Counted from the stretch's first letter, positions 34,054-44,120 are shown. The stretch: 64,000 nt of DNA from Chitinophaga horti (GCF_022867795.2 NZ_CP107006.1:992001-1056000), one strand, 5' to 3'. Notes: generated by a model from the sequence alone, not told the origin. Made by a program: numbers and translations.

Positions 34054-36171
34054 TTGAAATATTTTCCAGATTCGGCGCTGGTGCAACTGGAGTTCGACAA
34101 GATCCGGAATTTGTTGGAAGAACATTGTAAAACGGAGCTGGGCAAGCAAATGGCCGGCGATTTAAGGTTACATACCCATATAGATTACGTTAAGGCCGCA
34201 CTTCAACAGGCACACGAATACAAACAATTATTATTACTGCAGGAGCACTTTCCGAACGATTACATCCTTAATCTGAAGAGTGAACTCAGGCTCCTGAACA
34301 TACAGGGCGCGGTGCTTACGGGCGATCAGTTTATGCTGCTGCGTAAACTGGCCGAAAGTATGCACAGCATCGTACGTTTCTTCGACCACGACCGCAGGGT
34401 GACTTACAGCGCGCTGTTCGAGGTGATCAAAGACACGTATTACGAGAAGAAAATCACGGCGCTTATCGACGAGGTGCTGGACGAGAACGGGCAGGTACGA
34501 GATAACGCTACCCCCGAGCTGGCCAAAATCCGTATGTCGCTGTACCGCAAACGCAACGAGGTGCGCCGCGCCTTTGACCGCATCCTGCAAAAGCTCACGA
34601 AATTGGGCTACCTGGCCGATATTGAGGAGGCTTTCCTCAACGGGCGTAGGGTAGTGGCCATCTTTGCCGAGAATAAACGTATGGTGAAAGGCATCCTGCA
34701 TGGCGAAAGCGATACCCGTCGCACCGCCTTCCTGGAGCCGGAAGAAACCATCGAGCTGAATAACGACGTGTTTGCGCTGGAGCGGGAAGAGAACAAGGAG
34801 ATATATAAAATCCTCCGTACCCTCACCGCGGCCGTGTCTAAACACTCCGTGCTGCTCGAAGGTTATCATAACATCCTCGGAACGTTCGATTTTATCCGCG
34901 CAAAGGCACGCCTGGCGCTGGATATCAACGGTAACTTCCCGATGCTCGTACCCCACGCGCAGCTGCACCTGGTAGAAGCTTATCACCCGCTATTGTTGTT
35001 GTATAACCGCAGGAACAGTAAGCCCACGGTGCCAATCAGCGTAACGCTCGATAAAAATCACCACATCCTGGTAATCAGCGGACCTAACGCGGGCGGTAAA
35101 ACGGTGACTTTAAAAACGGTGGGACTGATACAGCTGATGCTGCAGGCGGGCCTGCTCATACCGGTACATCCCACTTCGCAGATAGGCATCTTTAAACAAC
35201 TGATGATCCACATCGGCGATACGCAGTCCATCGAGTTTGAACTGAGTACTTACAGCTCTCACCTCAAAAACATGAAACACTTCATGGAGGAGGCGAACGG
35301 TAAAACACTGTTCTTCATCGACGAATTGGGTTCCGGCTCCGACCCCAACCTGGGCGGCGCTTTCGCCGAAGTGATCATGGAGGAACTGGCGCGTAAACAT
35401 GCTTTCGGCATTGTAACCACGCACTACCTCAACCTGAAAGTGATGGCCAACAAGGTAAAAGGCATCATGAACGCCGCGATGGGCTTTGATGAAGAAACCT
35501 TGTTGCCGCTGTATAAACTGCTGGTAGGAAAGCCGGGCAGCTCGTACACCTTCGCCATCGCACAACGCATTGGTTTGCCTAAGCCGTTGATCGAACGCGC
35601 GCGTAAGCTGGTAGACGAAGACCATTTCCGCCTGGATAAACTGCTGAATAAGGCTGAACAAGACCTGCAGAAGGTAGAAGCCAAGGAAAAGGAACTACAA
35701 AAACTGCTGCGCGAAAACGAGCGACTGAAGCGGGAATACGAGACCCTGGCCGATAAAGAACGAAAACATCAACAAGTAACGCTGCTCAAATTGCAAAATA
35801 AGATCCGGGAAGATGAGATCAATTATCTGAAGGATATGGAGCGTAAGATGAAGCAGATCGTGATCGAATGGAAACGCACCGACGATAAACAGAAAGTCGT
35901 TAAACAGGCCGAAGCCCTGCTCTTTAAAAAGAAGGAAAAGGCCATTAATGAGAAGATGGAGAAAAAAGTGCAGGACCGTTTCCAGGAAATTGGTGGTGCC
36001 GCAAAACTGGGCGACCAGGTGAAGATTATCAGCAACGGACAGGTAGGCAAACTAATCGAGATCAGAGACAAAAGAGCGATCGTGCAGCTAGGCAAGATCC
36101 CGATAAATGTGAAGCTAAATGATCTGGTGGTAGTAAAAGAAAAGCCAAAAGAAAAGGCGGAAGCAAAATAA
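34054..36171 (+). CDS. mutS2: MutS2-family ATPase (no Smr domain)
   Basis: This 705-residue MutS homologue has MutS core/lever helices (about 20-300), an ATPase with Walker A ISGPNAGGKTVTLKTVG (about 345-360) and Walker B FFIDELGSGSDPN, then a long charged coiled coil (about 520-640) and a KOW-like end (GDQVKIISNGQVGKLIEI). MutS2 proteins act on recombination intermediates or collided ribosomes, not in mismatch repair. The C-terminal Smr nuclease domain usual in MutS2 is absent; the protein stops after the KOW-like part. The start is a TTG: KYFPDSALVQLEFDKIR matches the conserved MutS2 N terminus directly, and no ATG lies nearby in frame. Confidence 0.92.
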   Translation: MKYFPDSALVQLEFDKIRNLLEEHCKTELGKQMAGDLRLHTHIDYVKAALQQAHEYKQLLLLQEHFPNDYILNLKSELRLLNIQGAVLTGDQFMLLRKLAESMHSIVRFFDHDRRVTYSALFEVIKDTYYEKKITALIDEVLDENGQVRDNATPELAKIRMSLYRKRNEVRRAFDRILQKLTKLGYLADIEEAFLNGRRVVAIFAENKRMVKGILHGESDTRRTAFLEPEETIELNNDVFALEREENKEIYKILRTLTAAVSKHSVLLEGYHNILGTFDFIRAKARLALDINGNFPMLVPHAQLHLVEAYHPLLLLYNRRNSKPTVPISVTLDKNHHILVISGPNAGGKTVTLKTVGLIQLMLQAGLLIPVHPTSQIGIFKQLMIHIGDTQSIEFELSTYSSHLKNMKHFMEEANGKTLFFIDELGSGSDPNLGGAFAEVIMEELARKHAFGIVTTHYLNLKVMANKVKGIMNAAMGFDEETLLPLYKLLVGKPGSSYTFAIAQRIGLPKPLIERARKLVDEDHFRLDKLLNKAEQDLQKVEAKEKELQKLLRENERLKREYETLADKERKHQQVTLLKLQNKIREDEINYLKDMERKMKQIVIEWKRTDDKQKVVKQAEALLFKKKEKAINEKMEKKVQDRFQEIGGAAKLGDQVKIISNGQVGKLIEIRDKRAIVQLGKIPINVKLNDLVVVKEKPKEKAEAK

Positions 36172-36182
36172 ATTGTATTTTT

Positions 36183-36207
36183 ACAGGGCCGGTAAATCCG
36201 GCCCTGT
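36183..36207. terminator. Terminator after mutS2
   Basis: ACAGGGCCGG pairs perfectly with CCGGCCCTGT around TAAAT; a short T stretch precedes it and TGTCTT follows. Confidence 0.75.
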
Positions 36208-36226
36208 GTCTTAAAAAGTACAATCC

Positions 36227-37123
36227 ATGCAAAACGTAGCGATCGAAGAAAGAAAGGAGCAGAAGCTGCTGGTGAAAGATAAATTAGCCGTATGCAAGGC
36301 TGATACCGACTTCTATATCAAACGTTTAAGCGGTGAAGCGCTCGCGAATATCGCAGGAGAGGTGCCGTTCCGCCATGACGGTTTCTGCATCTCCATTCTC
36401 ATTAGCGGGGAGATGGAGCAGTACGTGGACTTTGACCGACAGATGGTGACCGGACCGGCCATCACGATGCTGGAAAGGGGTCAGATACACCAGCAGATCT
36501 TTGGAGAAGGTTGTGAGTTAATTCATATATATTTTAAGCCCGACTTCCTGATGACCGAAACCCAGTGTCTTTTAAACTGCTGGAGCTGTATGTTCCGCTC
36601 GGCAGTGATCAAGATGGACGAGGAGCAGCTGAAGGAAGTATTGTCGTATTGTCGCATGTTAATCAATGAGTTCCGGCAGAACCGGCCCCGTAAGGATGCC
36701 GTACTCCGTAACCTGCTTAGCGCCCTCATTATCGCCTGCGGCCGTATTGTGGCCCCCGAACCCGTGCATCTCAAAAATGAAGAAACGCAACCCCAGGGTA
36801 TTGTACTGCAATTTAAAATGCTGGTCGATAAACACTTCCGTGATAAAGTACAAGTGTCTGACTACGCCGAAATGCTGTATATCACCGCCGGCCACCTGAA
36901 TGATTCGGTAAAGGCCGTGTTTGGGCGAAATGCGAAAAACCTGATCGATGAAAAGCGTATTATGGAGGCGAAACGCTTGCTGTACCTGCGTCACCACTCG
37001 GTTAAGGAGATCGCGTACGAACTATCTTTTGAAGATGATGCGTACTTTAACCGGTTCTTTAAAAAGCATACAGGTCTCACACCAGTGTTCTTTCAAAAGC
37101 AAATCCGTGAAAAGTACAATTAA
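36227..37123 (+). CDS. AraC-family transcriptional regulator
   Basis: The 298-residue regulator has an N-terminal cupin-like sensing part (about 30-140; FRHDGFCISILISGEMEQYV and TMLERGQIHQQIFGEG) and a C-terminal double helix-turn-helix (about 200-298; VQVSDYAEMLYITAGHLNDS, then HHSVKEIAYELSFEDDAYF and NRFFKKHTGLTPVFF). It lies directly upstream of the RND efflux operon on the same strand, a common place for an efflux regulator, so control of that operon is a reasonable inference. The effector is unknown. Confidence 0.9.
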   Translation: MQNVAIEERKEQKLLVKDKLAVCKADTDFYIKRLSGEALANIAGEVPFRHDGFCISILISGEMEQYVDFDRQMVTGPAITMLERGQIHQQIFGEGCELIHIYFKPDFLMTETQCLLNCWSCMFRSAVIKMDEEQLKEVLSYCRMLINEFRQNRPRKDAVLRNLLSALIIACGRIVAPEPVHLKNEETQPQGIVLQFKMLVDKHFRDKVQVSDYAEMLYITAGHLNDSVKAVFGRNAKNLIDEKRIMEAKRLLYLRHHSVKEIAYELSFEDDAYFNRFFKKHTGLTPVFFQKQIREKYN

Positions 37124-37461
37124 TCCCCCAATAATGTAAATGACGATTACGTCAATTCATGTTTACTTTGCATTGTATTTACGCATAAACTCAACGACTG
37201 ATGAAGCTCATGTAATTTTAGCAGCACTCGTTTCACTTTAACAATATTTCTCTCTCAGGAAGAGTCTACATACTTTTTATTGAAACGGATGCCGTGAGCA
37301 TGCGCCGCCGCCCAAAATGCGGGCATGCCCTCTCTTGTATTTTTTATCTTGATCCATGTTGTGAGATACCGAACAGTACTGCCACAGCCGGCATTCGGCT
37401 TTGTGCGCACATGACTGTCTGTGGCTCGCATGGAATTGTCTAATCGCTTAAAGCCTAATTA
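37124..37461. other. Regulatory intergenic region before the RND operon
   Basis: No gene is visible in these 338 bp. At 37141-37154 TGACGATTACGTCA has 5-bp inverted arms around ATTA and could be an operator. A relaxed -7-like TTTACTTTG follows at 37162-37170. GCATGC occurs twice near 37300, able to pair around the intervening GC-rich DNA. Confidence 0.45.
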
Positions 37462-38646
37462 ATGAAACCATTTGTAACTTTTAAACACACACCTAAGTTG
37501 TCTGCAGCACTTATCGCCGTAGCACTTACGATCATAGCATATAGCTGCGGCACGTCCTCAGCAGCAGAAACTCCCGCAGGAACCGAAGCGCCGGCCCTAC
37601 CGGTAGTACAGCTGAAAGCCATGCCAGCCAGCAGTTTCCGCGAATATACCTCGGCCATCGAAGGCAAGGTGAACGTGGAGATCCGCCCACAGGTAGACGG
37701 CTATCTTGACAAGATCTTTGTAGATGAAGGCGCCTATGTGAAACAGGGACAACCTTTATTCCGCATCAACGATCGTCCGTACCAGGAACAATACAGCAAC
37801 GCCAAAGCGAACCTGGAAGCCTCTAAAGCGAACCTGGAAAAAGCGAAGTTGGAAGTTGACCGCCTTACACCGCTGGTAGAAAACAACGTGGTAAGTGACG
37901 TGCAGCTTAAAACCGCTCAGGCAGCCTATTCTGCCGCCAAAGCCGCAGTGGCGCAGGCACAGAGCAGCGTAGGTAATGCAGGTATCAATGTAGGTTATAC
38001 GCTGATTTCCGCTCCTGTAAGCGGTTATATTGGTCGTATACCATTGAAGATCGGCAGCCTGGTGGGCAGAGGAGAAACACAAGCCCTGACTGTGATCTCC
38101 GATGTGAAAGAAGTATATGCGTACTTCTCTATGAGCGAAGTAGATTTCCTGCACTTCAAAAACGATATCGCCGGCGAAACCATTGCTGAAAAAATTAAAC
38201 ACCTGCCGCCGGTAGAACTCGTGCTGGCCGACGGTTCGGTATATACCGCGAAAGGTAAGATCGAGACAGTGGAAGGCCAGTTCGATAAAACCATGGGCGC
38301 GATCAGCTTCCGTGCGGCTTTCCCGAACGAGCAGGGTTTACTGCGCTCCGGTTCTACCGGCAAGGTGCGTATTCCGCAGGAGTTTCCGTCTACTGTAGTA
38401 GTACCACAGGAAGCGACGTTTGAACTGCAGGATAAAGTGTTTGTGTTCGCCGTGGGCGACAGCAACAAGGTTGTGAGCAAACCTTTATCTATCGCAGGTA
38501 AAACCACTGGTTACTACTTCGTCAATAACAGCCTGAAAGATGGCGAGCGTATCGTGTTCAGCGGATTGGGCCGCCTGCGCGATGGTGCTGTCATCACGCC
38601 ACAACCTGTACAATTAGATAGCCTGCTGAAGTCCAAACCGCTTTAA
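37462..38646 (+). CDS. RND efflux periplasmic adaptor (membrane fusion protein)
   Basis: The 394-residue adaptor links the inner-membrane pump to the outer-membrane channel. A signal peptide with a lipobox-like IAYSC (Cys29) suggests a lipoprotein. A lipoyl/biotinyl-like domain (EIRPQVDGYLDKIFVDEGAY) is split by an alpha-hairpin (about 112-175; ANLEASKANLEKAKLEVDRL), followed by a beta-barrel (TLISAPVSGYIGRIPLKIGS) and a membrane-proximal domain. This is the AcrA/MexA layout. It is first of a three-gene operon and is followed after 73 bp by the pump gene. Confidence 0.95.
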   Translation: MKPFVTFKHTPKLSAALIAVALTIIAYSCGTSSAAETPAGTEAPALPVVQLKAMPASSFREYTSAIEGKVNVEIRPQVDGYLDKIFVDEGAYVKQGQPLFRINDRPYQEQYSNAKANLEASKANLEKAKLEVDRLTPLVENNVVSDVQLKTAQAAYSAAKAAVAQAQSSVGNAGINVGYTLISAPVSGYIGRIPLKIGSLVGRGETQALTVISDVKEVYAYFSMSEVDFLHFKNDIAGETIAEKIKHLPPVELVLADGSVYTAKGKIETVEGQFDKTMGAISFRAAFPNEQGLLRSGSTGKVRIPQEFPSTVVVPQEATFELQDKVFVFAVGDSNKVVSKPLSIAGKTTGYYFVNNSLKDGERIVFSGLGRLRDGAVITPQPVQLDSLLKSKPL

Positions 38647-38719
38647 GCAAACCGGGTTATCACTATTTGCCTTACACTGACGGCTATCACAGTCGCCAGC
38701 CTTAAAAACTATTGCCAAA

Positions 38720-41700
38720 ATGTTAAGAAAATTCATAGAACGGCCAGTGCTTGCGACAGTAGTATCCATCATCCTGGTACTACTCGGCACCCTGTCTCTC
38801 ATATCACTGCCCGTGGCGCAGTTCCCGGATATTGCCCCGCCCAGCGTGGCAGTTACGGCCCTGTACCCCGGTGCAAACGCCGAAGTAGTGGCCCGCTCCG
38901 TGGCTACCCCGCTGGAAGAAGCGGTAAACGGGGTGGAGAACATGACTTACATGACCTCCACTTCCAATAATGACGGCACCATGTCGCTCAACGTATACTT
39001 TAAGCTGGGCACCGATCCCGACCTGGCTGCGGTAAACGTGCAGAACCGCGTCGCGAAGGCGACCAACCTGATGCCCATCGAGGTGGTACAGGCGGGTATA
39101 TCCACGCAGAAGCAGCAGAACAGTATGATCATGGTGGTGAACCTGATGGCGAAAGACAGCAGCTACGACGAAACGTTTTTGCAGAACTACGCCAAGATCA
39201 ACATCATTCCTGAGCTGCAACGTGTGCCCGGTGTAGGACAGGTGCAGGTGTTTGGTGGTAAAGATTACTCCATGCGCATCTGGCTGAACCCTGATAGGTT
39301 ATCTGCCAACAGCATGTCGCCCCAGGAAGTATTGGCCGCCATCCGCGATCAGAACCTGGAAGCTGCGCCTGGCCGTTTCGGTGAGAGCAGTGGTGAGTCC
39401 TTCGAGTACATCATCAAATACAAAGGAAAACTCAATAAGAACGATCAATACGAAAACATCATCCTGAAAGCGAATGCCGACGGATCGGTGCTACGCCTGA
39501 AAGATGTGGCGCGTGTGGAACTGGGCTCATTCAGCTACGGTACGCAAACCCACATCAACCAGAAAGAAGGTATTGGTATCGCGATCTTCCAGACCGCAGG
39601 CTCAAATGCAAACGACATCCAGACCGAGATACAGCGCCTGATGGAGAAAGCGAAAACGCAGCTGCCTAACGGTGTGGAGCAGGCGATCATCTATTCTACC
39701 AAAGAATACCTCGATCAGTCTATCGACCAGGTAAAACACACCCTGGTAGAGGCTTTCATCCTCGTGTTTATCGTAGTGTTCATCTTCCTGCAAGACTTCC
39801 GTTCCACGCTCATCCCGGCGATAGCCGTGCCTGTGGCGATTATCGGTACGTTCTTTTTTATGCAGGTGTTTGGCTTCTCGATCAACCTGCTTACCCTCTT
39901 CGCACTCGTACTGGCTATTGGTATCGTGGTGGATGATGCGATCGTGGTGGTGGAGGCCGTGCACTCGAAGATGGAGCGCGTTAATATGAGTGCGAAAGAT
40001 GCGACGATCGAATCGATGAGTGAAATATCCGGTGCGATCATATCCATCACCCTCGTAATGTCTGCGGTGTTCCTGCCGGTAGGCTTTATGCAAGGCCCCG
40101 TGGGCGTGTTCTACCGCCAGTTCGCCTTCACCCTGGCCATCGCGATCCTGATCTCGGCCCTGAACGCATTGACGCTGAGCCCTGCCCTGTGTGCACTGTT
40201 CCTCAAGAACCCGCATCACGAAGAAGAAGGTAAAACCCATGCGAAGAACGGCAAAGTACACCTGGTAACGCAAGGATTCGGCGCCCGTTTCTTCAAATAC
40301 TTTAACGCCGCCTTTAACGCGATGACCGCGAAATACATGCGCAGTGTGCAATTCCTGGTGAGAAGGAAATGGATCGCTATTTCCGGCCTCGTACTCATTA
40401 CCCTGGCTACCGCCTGGATGGTGAAGAATACACCTACTGGTTTTATACCATCTGAAGACCAAAGCTTCTTCGTATACGCCGTGAACATGCCTCCCGGCTC
40501 TTCCCTGGACCGTACGAAAGAAGTGATTCACCAGGTGGATAGCATCGTGCAGAAAAAGCAGGGTGTTTACCTGAACCTGAGCGTGGCCGGCCTGAACCTG
40601 CTCACCAACTCGAACAGCTCTGCCTACGCAGTAGGTTTTGCGAAAATGAAACCGCATGCCGAGCGTGGCGATATTAAAGATATGGACGCTATTCTCGCAC
40701 ACATGAACGGGGAATTGGCGAAAGTGAGCAAAGCAAGCATCTTCCTGTTCACCATGCCTACCGTACCAGGTTTCAGTAACGTAGATGGTTTTGAAGTGAT
40801 CCTGCAGGACCGTACCGCTGGTGAACTGGGTAAACTGGGCGAAACCGCCTACGGCTTCATTGGGGAACTGATGAAACGTCCGGAGATCGCGTTTGCCTTT
40901 ACCACTTTCAATACCGGCAACCCGCAATACTCCGTGGAAGTTGACGAGCAGAAGGCAAAACAATTAGGCGTGTCCGTGAGCGAATTGCTCTCCACCTTAC
41001 AGGTGTATTACGGTAGCACCTTTGCTTCTGACTTCAACCGCTTTGGTAAATACTACCGCGTAATCATGCAGGCCGACGTGATGTACCGCGCCGAACCTTC
41101 TTCGATGGATAACATCTTTGTAAAGAACAATCTCGGTGAAATGGTGCCTGCAAACGCACTGGTAACGCTGAAGAAAGTATATGGTCCGGAAACCGTAACC
41201 CGTAACAACCTGTTTAACGCCGTTACGATCAACGGTCAGCCCAAACCAGGCTACAGTACCGGTGATGCGATCAAAGCCGTGAACGAAGTAGCAGCGCAAT
41301 ATCTGCCACGTGGTTACACCCATGAGTGGGTGGGTATGACCAAAGGGGAAATTGATGCGGGCGGACAAGCGACCGTGATCTTCCTGCTGTGTCTTGTGTT
41401 CGTATACTTCCTGCTGGCAGCGCAGTATGAGAGCTACATCCTGCCATTCTCTGTGATCCTTACCATTCCTACCGGTATCTTCGGCGTGTTTGCCTTTATC
41501 CGCATGGCTGGTATTGAGAACAACATTTATGTGCAGGTAGGTTTGATCATGCTGATAGGTTTGCTGGCCAAGAACGCCATCCTGATCGTGGAGTATGCCG
41601 TACAAAGGCGCCGCCAGGGGATGGGACTGCTGAACGCAGCGTTACAGGCAGCGCAGTTACGTCTGCGGCCGATCATCATGACCTCGCTCGCCTTCATCGT

Positions 41701-41899
41701 GGGTTTGATCCCTTTGATGCGTGCCACCGGGGCCTCCGCGAAAGGTAACCAGAGCATCAGTATCGGTGCGGCCGGCGGTATGTTGTCGGGCGTTATCCTG
41801 GGACTGTTTATCATCCCGGTATTGTATATCATCTTCCAGTATTTACAGGAGAAAGTGAGTGGAAAGAAACCCGTGCCGACGAACCTCCAAAATGTTTAA
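38720..41899 (+). CDS. RND multidrug efflux transporter (HAE1 family)
   Basis: The 1059-residue inner-membrane pump uses proton flux to export drugs or other hydrophobic compounds. It starts with TM1 (RKFIERPVLATVVSIILVLL), carries a large periplasmic loop, and shows the TM4 proton-relay pair in LAIGIVVDDAIVVVEAV, equivalent to AcrB D407/D408. A second periplasmic loop and the terminal TM set (AKNAILIVEYAVQRRRQG, then RLRPIIMTSLAFIVGLIPL) complete the trimeric AcrB-like architecture. The length is normal. It lies between the adaptor and the channel gene, so the whole tripartite pump is encoded. Substrate range is not readable. Confidence 0.96.
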   Translation: MLRKFIERPVLATVVSIILVLLGTLSLISLPVAQFPDIAPPSVAVTALYPGANAEVVARSVATPLEEAVNGVENMTYMTSTSNNDGTMSLNVYFKLGTDPDLAAVNVQNRVAKATNLMPIEVVQAGISTQKQQNSMIMVVNLMAKDSSYDETFLQNYAKINIIPELQRVPGVGQVQVFGGKDYSMRIWLNPDRLSANSMSPQEVLAAIRDQNLEAAPGRFGESSGESFEYIIKYKGKLNKNDQYENIILKANADGSVLRLKDVARVELGSFSYGTQTHINQKEGIGIAIFQTAGSNANDIQTEIQRLMEKAKTQLPNGVEQAIIYSTKEYLDQSIDQVKHTLVEAFILVFIVVFIFLQDFRSTLIPAIAVPVAIIGTFFFMQVFGFSINLLTLFALVLAIGIVVDDAIVVVEAVHSKMERVNMSAKDATIESMSEISGAIISITLVMSAVFLPVGFMQGPVGVFYRQFAFTLAIAILISALNALTLSPALCALFLKNPHHEEEGKTHAKNGKVHLVTQGFGARFFKYFNAAFNAMTAKYMRSVQFLVRRKWIAISGLVLITLATAWMVKNTPTGFIPSEDQSFFVYAVNMPPGSSLDRTKEVIHQVDSIVQKKQGVYLNLSVAGLNLLTNSNSSAYAVGFAKMKPHAERGDIKDMDAILAHMNGELAKVSKASIFLFTMPTVPGFSNVDGFEVILQDRTAGELGKLGETAYGFIGELMKRPEIAFAFTTFNTGNPQYSVEVDEQKAKQLGVSVSELLSTLQVYYGSTFASDFNRFGKYYRVIMQADVMYRAEPSSMDNIFVKNNLGEMVPANALVTLKKVYGPETVTRNNLFNAVTINGQPKPGYSTGDAIKAVNEVAAQYLPRGYTHEWVGMTKGEIDAGGQATVIFLLCLVFVYFLLAAQYESYILPFSVILTIPTGIFGVFAFIRMAGIENNIYVQVGLIMLIGLLAKNAILIVEYAVQRRRQGMGLLNAALQAAQLRLRPIIMTSLAFIVGLIPLMRATGASAKGNQSISIGAAGGMLSGVILGLFIIPVLYIIFQYLQEKVSGKKPVPTNLQNV

Positions 41900-41911
41900 A
41901 CGAAACGCAAA

Positions 41912-43315
41912 ATGACAAAGTATATTCATTTGATATTGCTGGCAGCGGGACTATCCGCCTGTACCGTAGGTCGCAACTACCAGCGGCCGGAAGTGGCGCT
42001 GCCGGCAACTTTTGCGCAGCAGCCGGCAACAGATACCACCATCGGTAACGCCGCCTGGAAACAATTCTTCCAGGACCCGGCCCTGCAGCAATTACTCGAA
42101 GCTACTGTAAAAGGCAACTTCGATCTGCAGATCGCACTCACCCGCATCGACGAAGCCCAGGCTTACCTGAAGCAGTCGAAAGCCGCGTTCTTCCCCTCGG
42201 TGGGCCTTAATGCCACGGCAAATACATCGATCCCCTCCAAGAACAGCCTGAACGGCGTGAGCCTGGAGAACTTCCTTAAAACCACCCACATCGAAGATTT
42301 CACATTGGGCGTGGGTTTAAGCTGGGAGATAGATGTGTGGGGCCGTTTGAGAAGGCAAAAAGAAGCCGCACTGGCCACCTATCTGCAATCGTACGAGGGT
42401 GCTAAAGCCGTACAAACCGGCCTGGTAGCCAGTGTTGCCAGCGGTTATTTTAACCTCTTAATGCTGGATGCGCAGCTGCGAGTGGCCAACCGCAACGTAG
42501 CGCTCAGCGATACCATCGTAAGGATGATCAGCATGCAGAAAACCGCCGGGCAAGTAACAGAACTGGCCGTACAGCAGGCCATCTCGCAGAAGCAGTCTGC
42601 CGAATCTTTGGTGCCCCAGTTGCAACAGGCCATCACCATCCAGGAGAATGCCTTACACATGCTGGCTGGCGAACTGCCTGGCGGCGTAATTGCCCGTAGC
42701 GCTTCGCTGGAGCAGGTGCAGTTGTGGGATAGTTTGTACACCGGCATTCCTGCCAGCGTAACCGCCAACAGGCCCGACGTAAAAGCGACGGAGCTGGCGT
42801 TACAGGCGGCCAATGCGAACGTAGGCGTGGCCCAGGCGAGCATGTACCCGAAGCTGAGCATCACGGCCAGCGGTGGCCTCAATGCCCTTAAGGCCAGTGA
42901 TTGGTTCAGCGTACCAAGTTCTTTGTTCGGTACCGTGGCAGGCAACATTGCCCAGCCCATCTTCCAGCAAAGACAGCTGAAAACCCAGTACGAAGTGGCT
43001 AAGGTGCAGCGCGAACAGGCGGTGATCAGCTTCAGGCAGTCGGTGGTAAACGCCGTGCGTGAAGTGAGCGACGCCCTGGTAAGTGCCGATAAATTGAAAG
43101 AACAACAGCGCATCGCCGATGCCCAGGTGCAGACCACCAACAAGTCTGTATCCCAGGCCCGCATGCTGTTCCAGAGCGGTCTCGCGAATTACCTGGAAGT
43201 GATTACTGCGCAGGGCAACACCCTGCAGGCGGAATTGAACCAGGCAGACGTGAAACGCAGGCAGCTGGCAGCTACGGTAGAACTTTACCGCGCACTCGGT
43301 GGCGGCTGGAAATAA
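41912..43315 (+). CDS. Outer-membrane efflux lipoprotein (TolC/OprM-like, NodT type)
   Basis: The 467-residue lipoprotein (lipobox GLSACTVG, Cys17) forms the outer-membrane exit duct. It begins VGRNYQRPEV, typical of the NodT/OprM group, and holds two OEP repeats of long helices (for example QIALTRIDEAQAYLKQSKAA and QAELNQADVKRRQLAATVEL) with the conserved SWEIDVWGRLRRQKEAALA. It starts 12 bp after the pump gene. The operon ends at a hairpin at 43391. Confidence 0.95.
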   Translation: MTKYIHLILLAAGLSACTVGRNYQRPEVALPATFAQQPATDTTIGNAAWKQFFQDPALQQLLEATVKGNFDLQIALTRIDEAQAYLKQSKAAFFPSVGLNATANTSIPSKNSLNGVSLENFLKTTHIEDFTLGVGLSWEIDVWGRLRRQKEAALATYLQSYEGAKAVQTGLVASVASGYFNLLMLDAQLRVANRNVALSDTIVRMISMQKTAGQVTELAVQQAISQKQSAESLVPQLQQAITIQENALHMLAGELPGGVIARSASLEQVQLWDSLYTGIPASVTANRPDVKATELALQAANANVGVAQASMYPKLSITASGGLNALKASDWFSVPSSLFGTVAGNIAQPIFQQRQLKTQYEVAKVQREQAVISFRQSVVNAVREVSDALVSADKLKEQQRIADAQVQTTNKSVSQARMLFQSGLANYLEVITAQGNTLQAELNQADVKRRQLAATVELYRALGGGWK

Positions 43316-43390
43316 TAAAAGTCGCTAACCATCCGCAGTACTGACGTATAGCGGATTGTTAATAGTGTAACAGTTGTAGGTTAACTATAT

Positions 43391-43414
43391 AGCCGGGGTA
43401 TTCTTATCCCGGCT
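43391..43414 (+). terminator. Terminator hairpin of the efflux operon
   Basis: AGCCGGG and CCCGGCT form a perfect 7-bp stem around a 10-nt loop, followed by TTCCTA. It lies immediately before the -7 element of the next gene. Confidence 0.65.
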
Positions 43415-43418
43415 TTCC

Positions 43419-43426
43419 TATCTTTG
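43419..43426 (+). promoter_or_regulatory. -7 element of the LOG-family gene
   Basis: TATCTTTG fits TAnnTTTG, 16 bp before the ATG. A clear -33 box is missing; the terminator hairpin occupies that space. Confidence 0.5.
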
Positions 43427-43442
43427 GGACAAACTAACTAAG

Positions 43443-44024
43443 ATGAAAAGGATCACTGTGTTTTGCGCGTCCAGCCCGGGTTTTAAGGAAGTATATATGC
43501 AAGCTGCCCGTTCCGTAGGACATACATTGGCATCACGTGGCACAGGCCTTGTGTACGGCGGCGCAAAGGTAGGACTGATGGGTGCCGTAGCCGATGGTGC
43601 CCTGGAAGCAGGAGGGGAGGTGATCGGCGTAATCCCCGATTTTTTGCGCAGCAAAGAGATTGCTCATACCGGTTTAACAGAGCTGATCATCGTTGAAAGT
43701 ATGCATGCACGAAAAACAAAAATGAACGATCTGTGTGACGGAGTGATCGCATTACCTGGTGGTTTTGGTACACTCGAAGAGTTGTTCGAGATATTAACCT
43801 GGGGGCAACTCGGCCTGCATCAAAAGCCCATCGGCCTGTTGAATACCGCTGGTTTCTACGATCATCTTATTGGTTTGTTAGATCATATGACTACGGAAGG
43901 ATTGTTGAAAGCAGCCAATCGCGATATGTTATTAGTGAGTGAAAATGTGGAGGAGCTGTTAAGCCTGATGTCGGCCTACGTGCCGCCTGTTACGGGCAAA
44001 TGGATTAGTCGTGACGAGGTGTGA
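43443..44024 (+). CDS. LOG-family protein (TIGR00730; nucleoside 5'-monophosphate phosphoribohydrolase)
   Basis: The 193-residue Rossmann-like protein has the LOG motifs: YGGAKVGLMG (about 38-47), the catalytic MHARKTKMN (Arg90, Lys91) and PGGFGTLEE (105-113). Plant and actinobacterial homologues release cytokinin bases from their nucleotides; in most bacteria the physiological substrate is a nucleotide such as AMP or is unknown. It has its own promoter between the efflux operon terminator and tRNA-Ser. Confidence 0.93.
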   Translation: MKRITVFCASSPGFKEVYMQAARSVGHTLASRGTGLVYGGAKVGLMGAVADGALEAGGEVIGVIPDFLRSKEIAHTGLTELIIVESMHARKTKMNDLCDGVIALPGGFGTLEELFEILTWGQLGLHQKPIGLLNTAGFYDHLIGLLDHMTTEGLLKAANRDMLLVSENVEELLSLMSAYVPPVTGKWISRDEV

Positions 44025-44120
44025 TGAAAAAATATTTCCCTGTATTCCTTTGCTATGGCGGGTTTTACGCGTTTGATTTATTTTAGGATAAATATTTTTT
44101 TTAAAATTGAATCCGTTTTA

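Noticed and set aside
39602..40963. A 453-codon minus-strand frame opposite the RND pump
   Set aside because: The His/Arg-rich composition is typical of antisense translation, and the plus strand encodes an intact pump.
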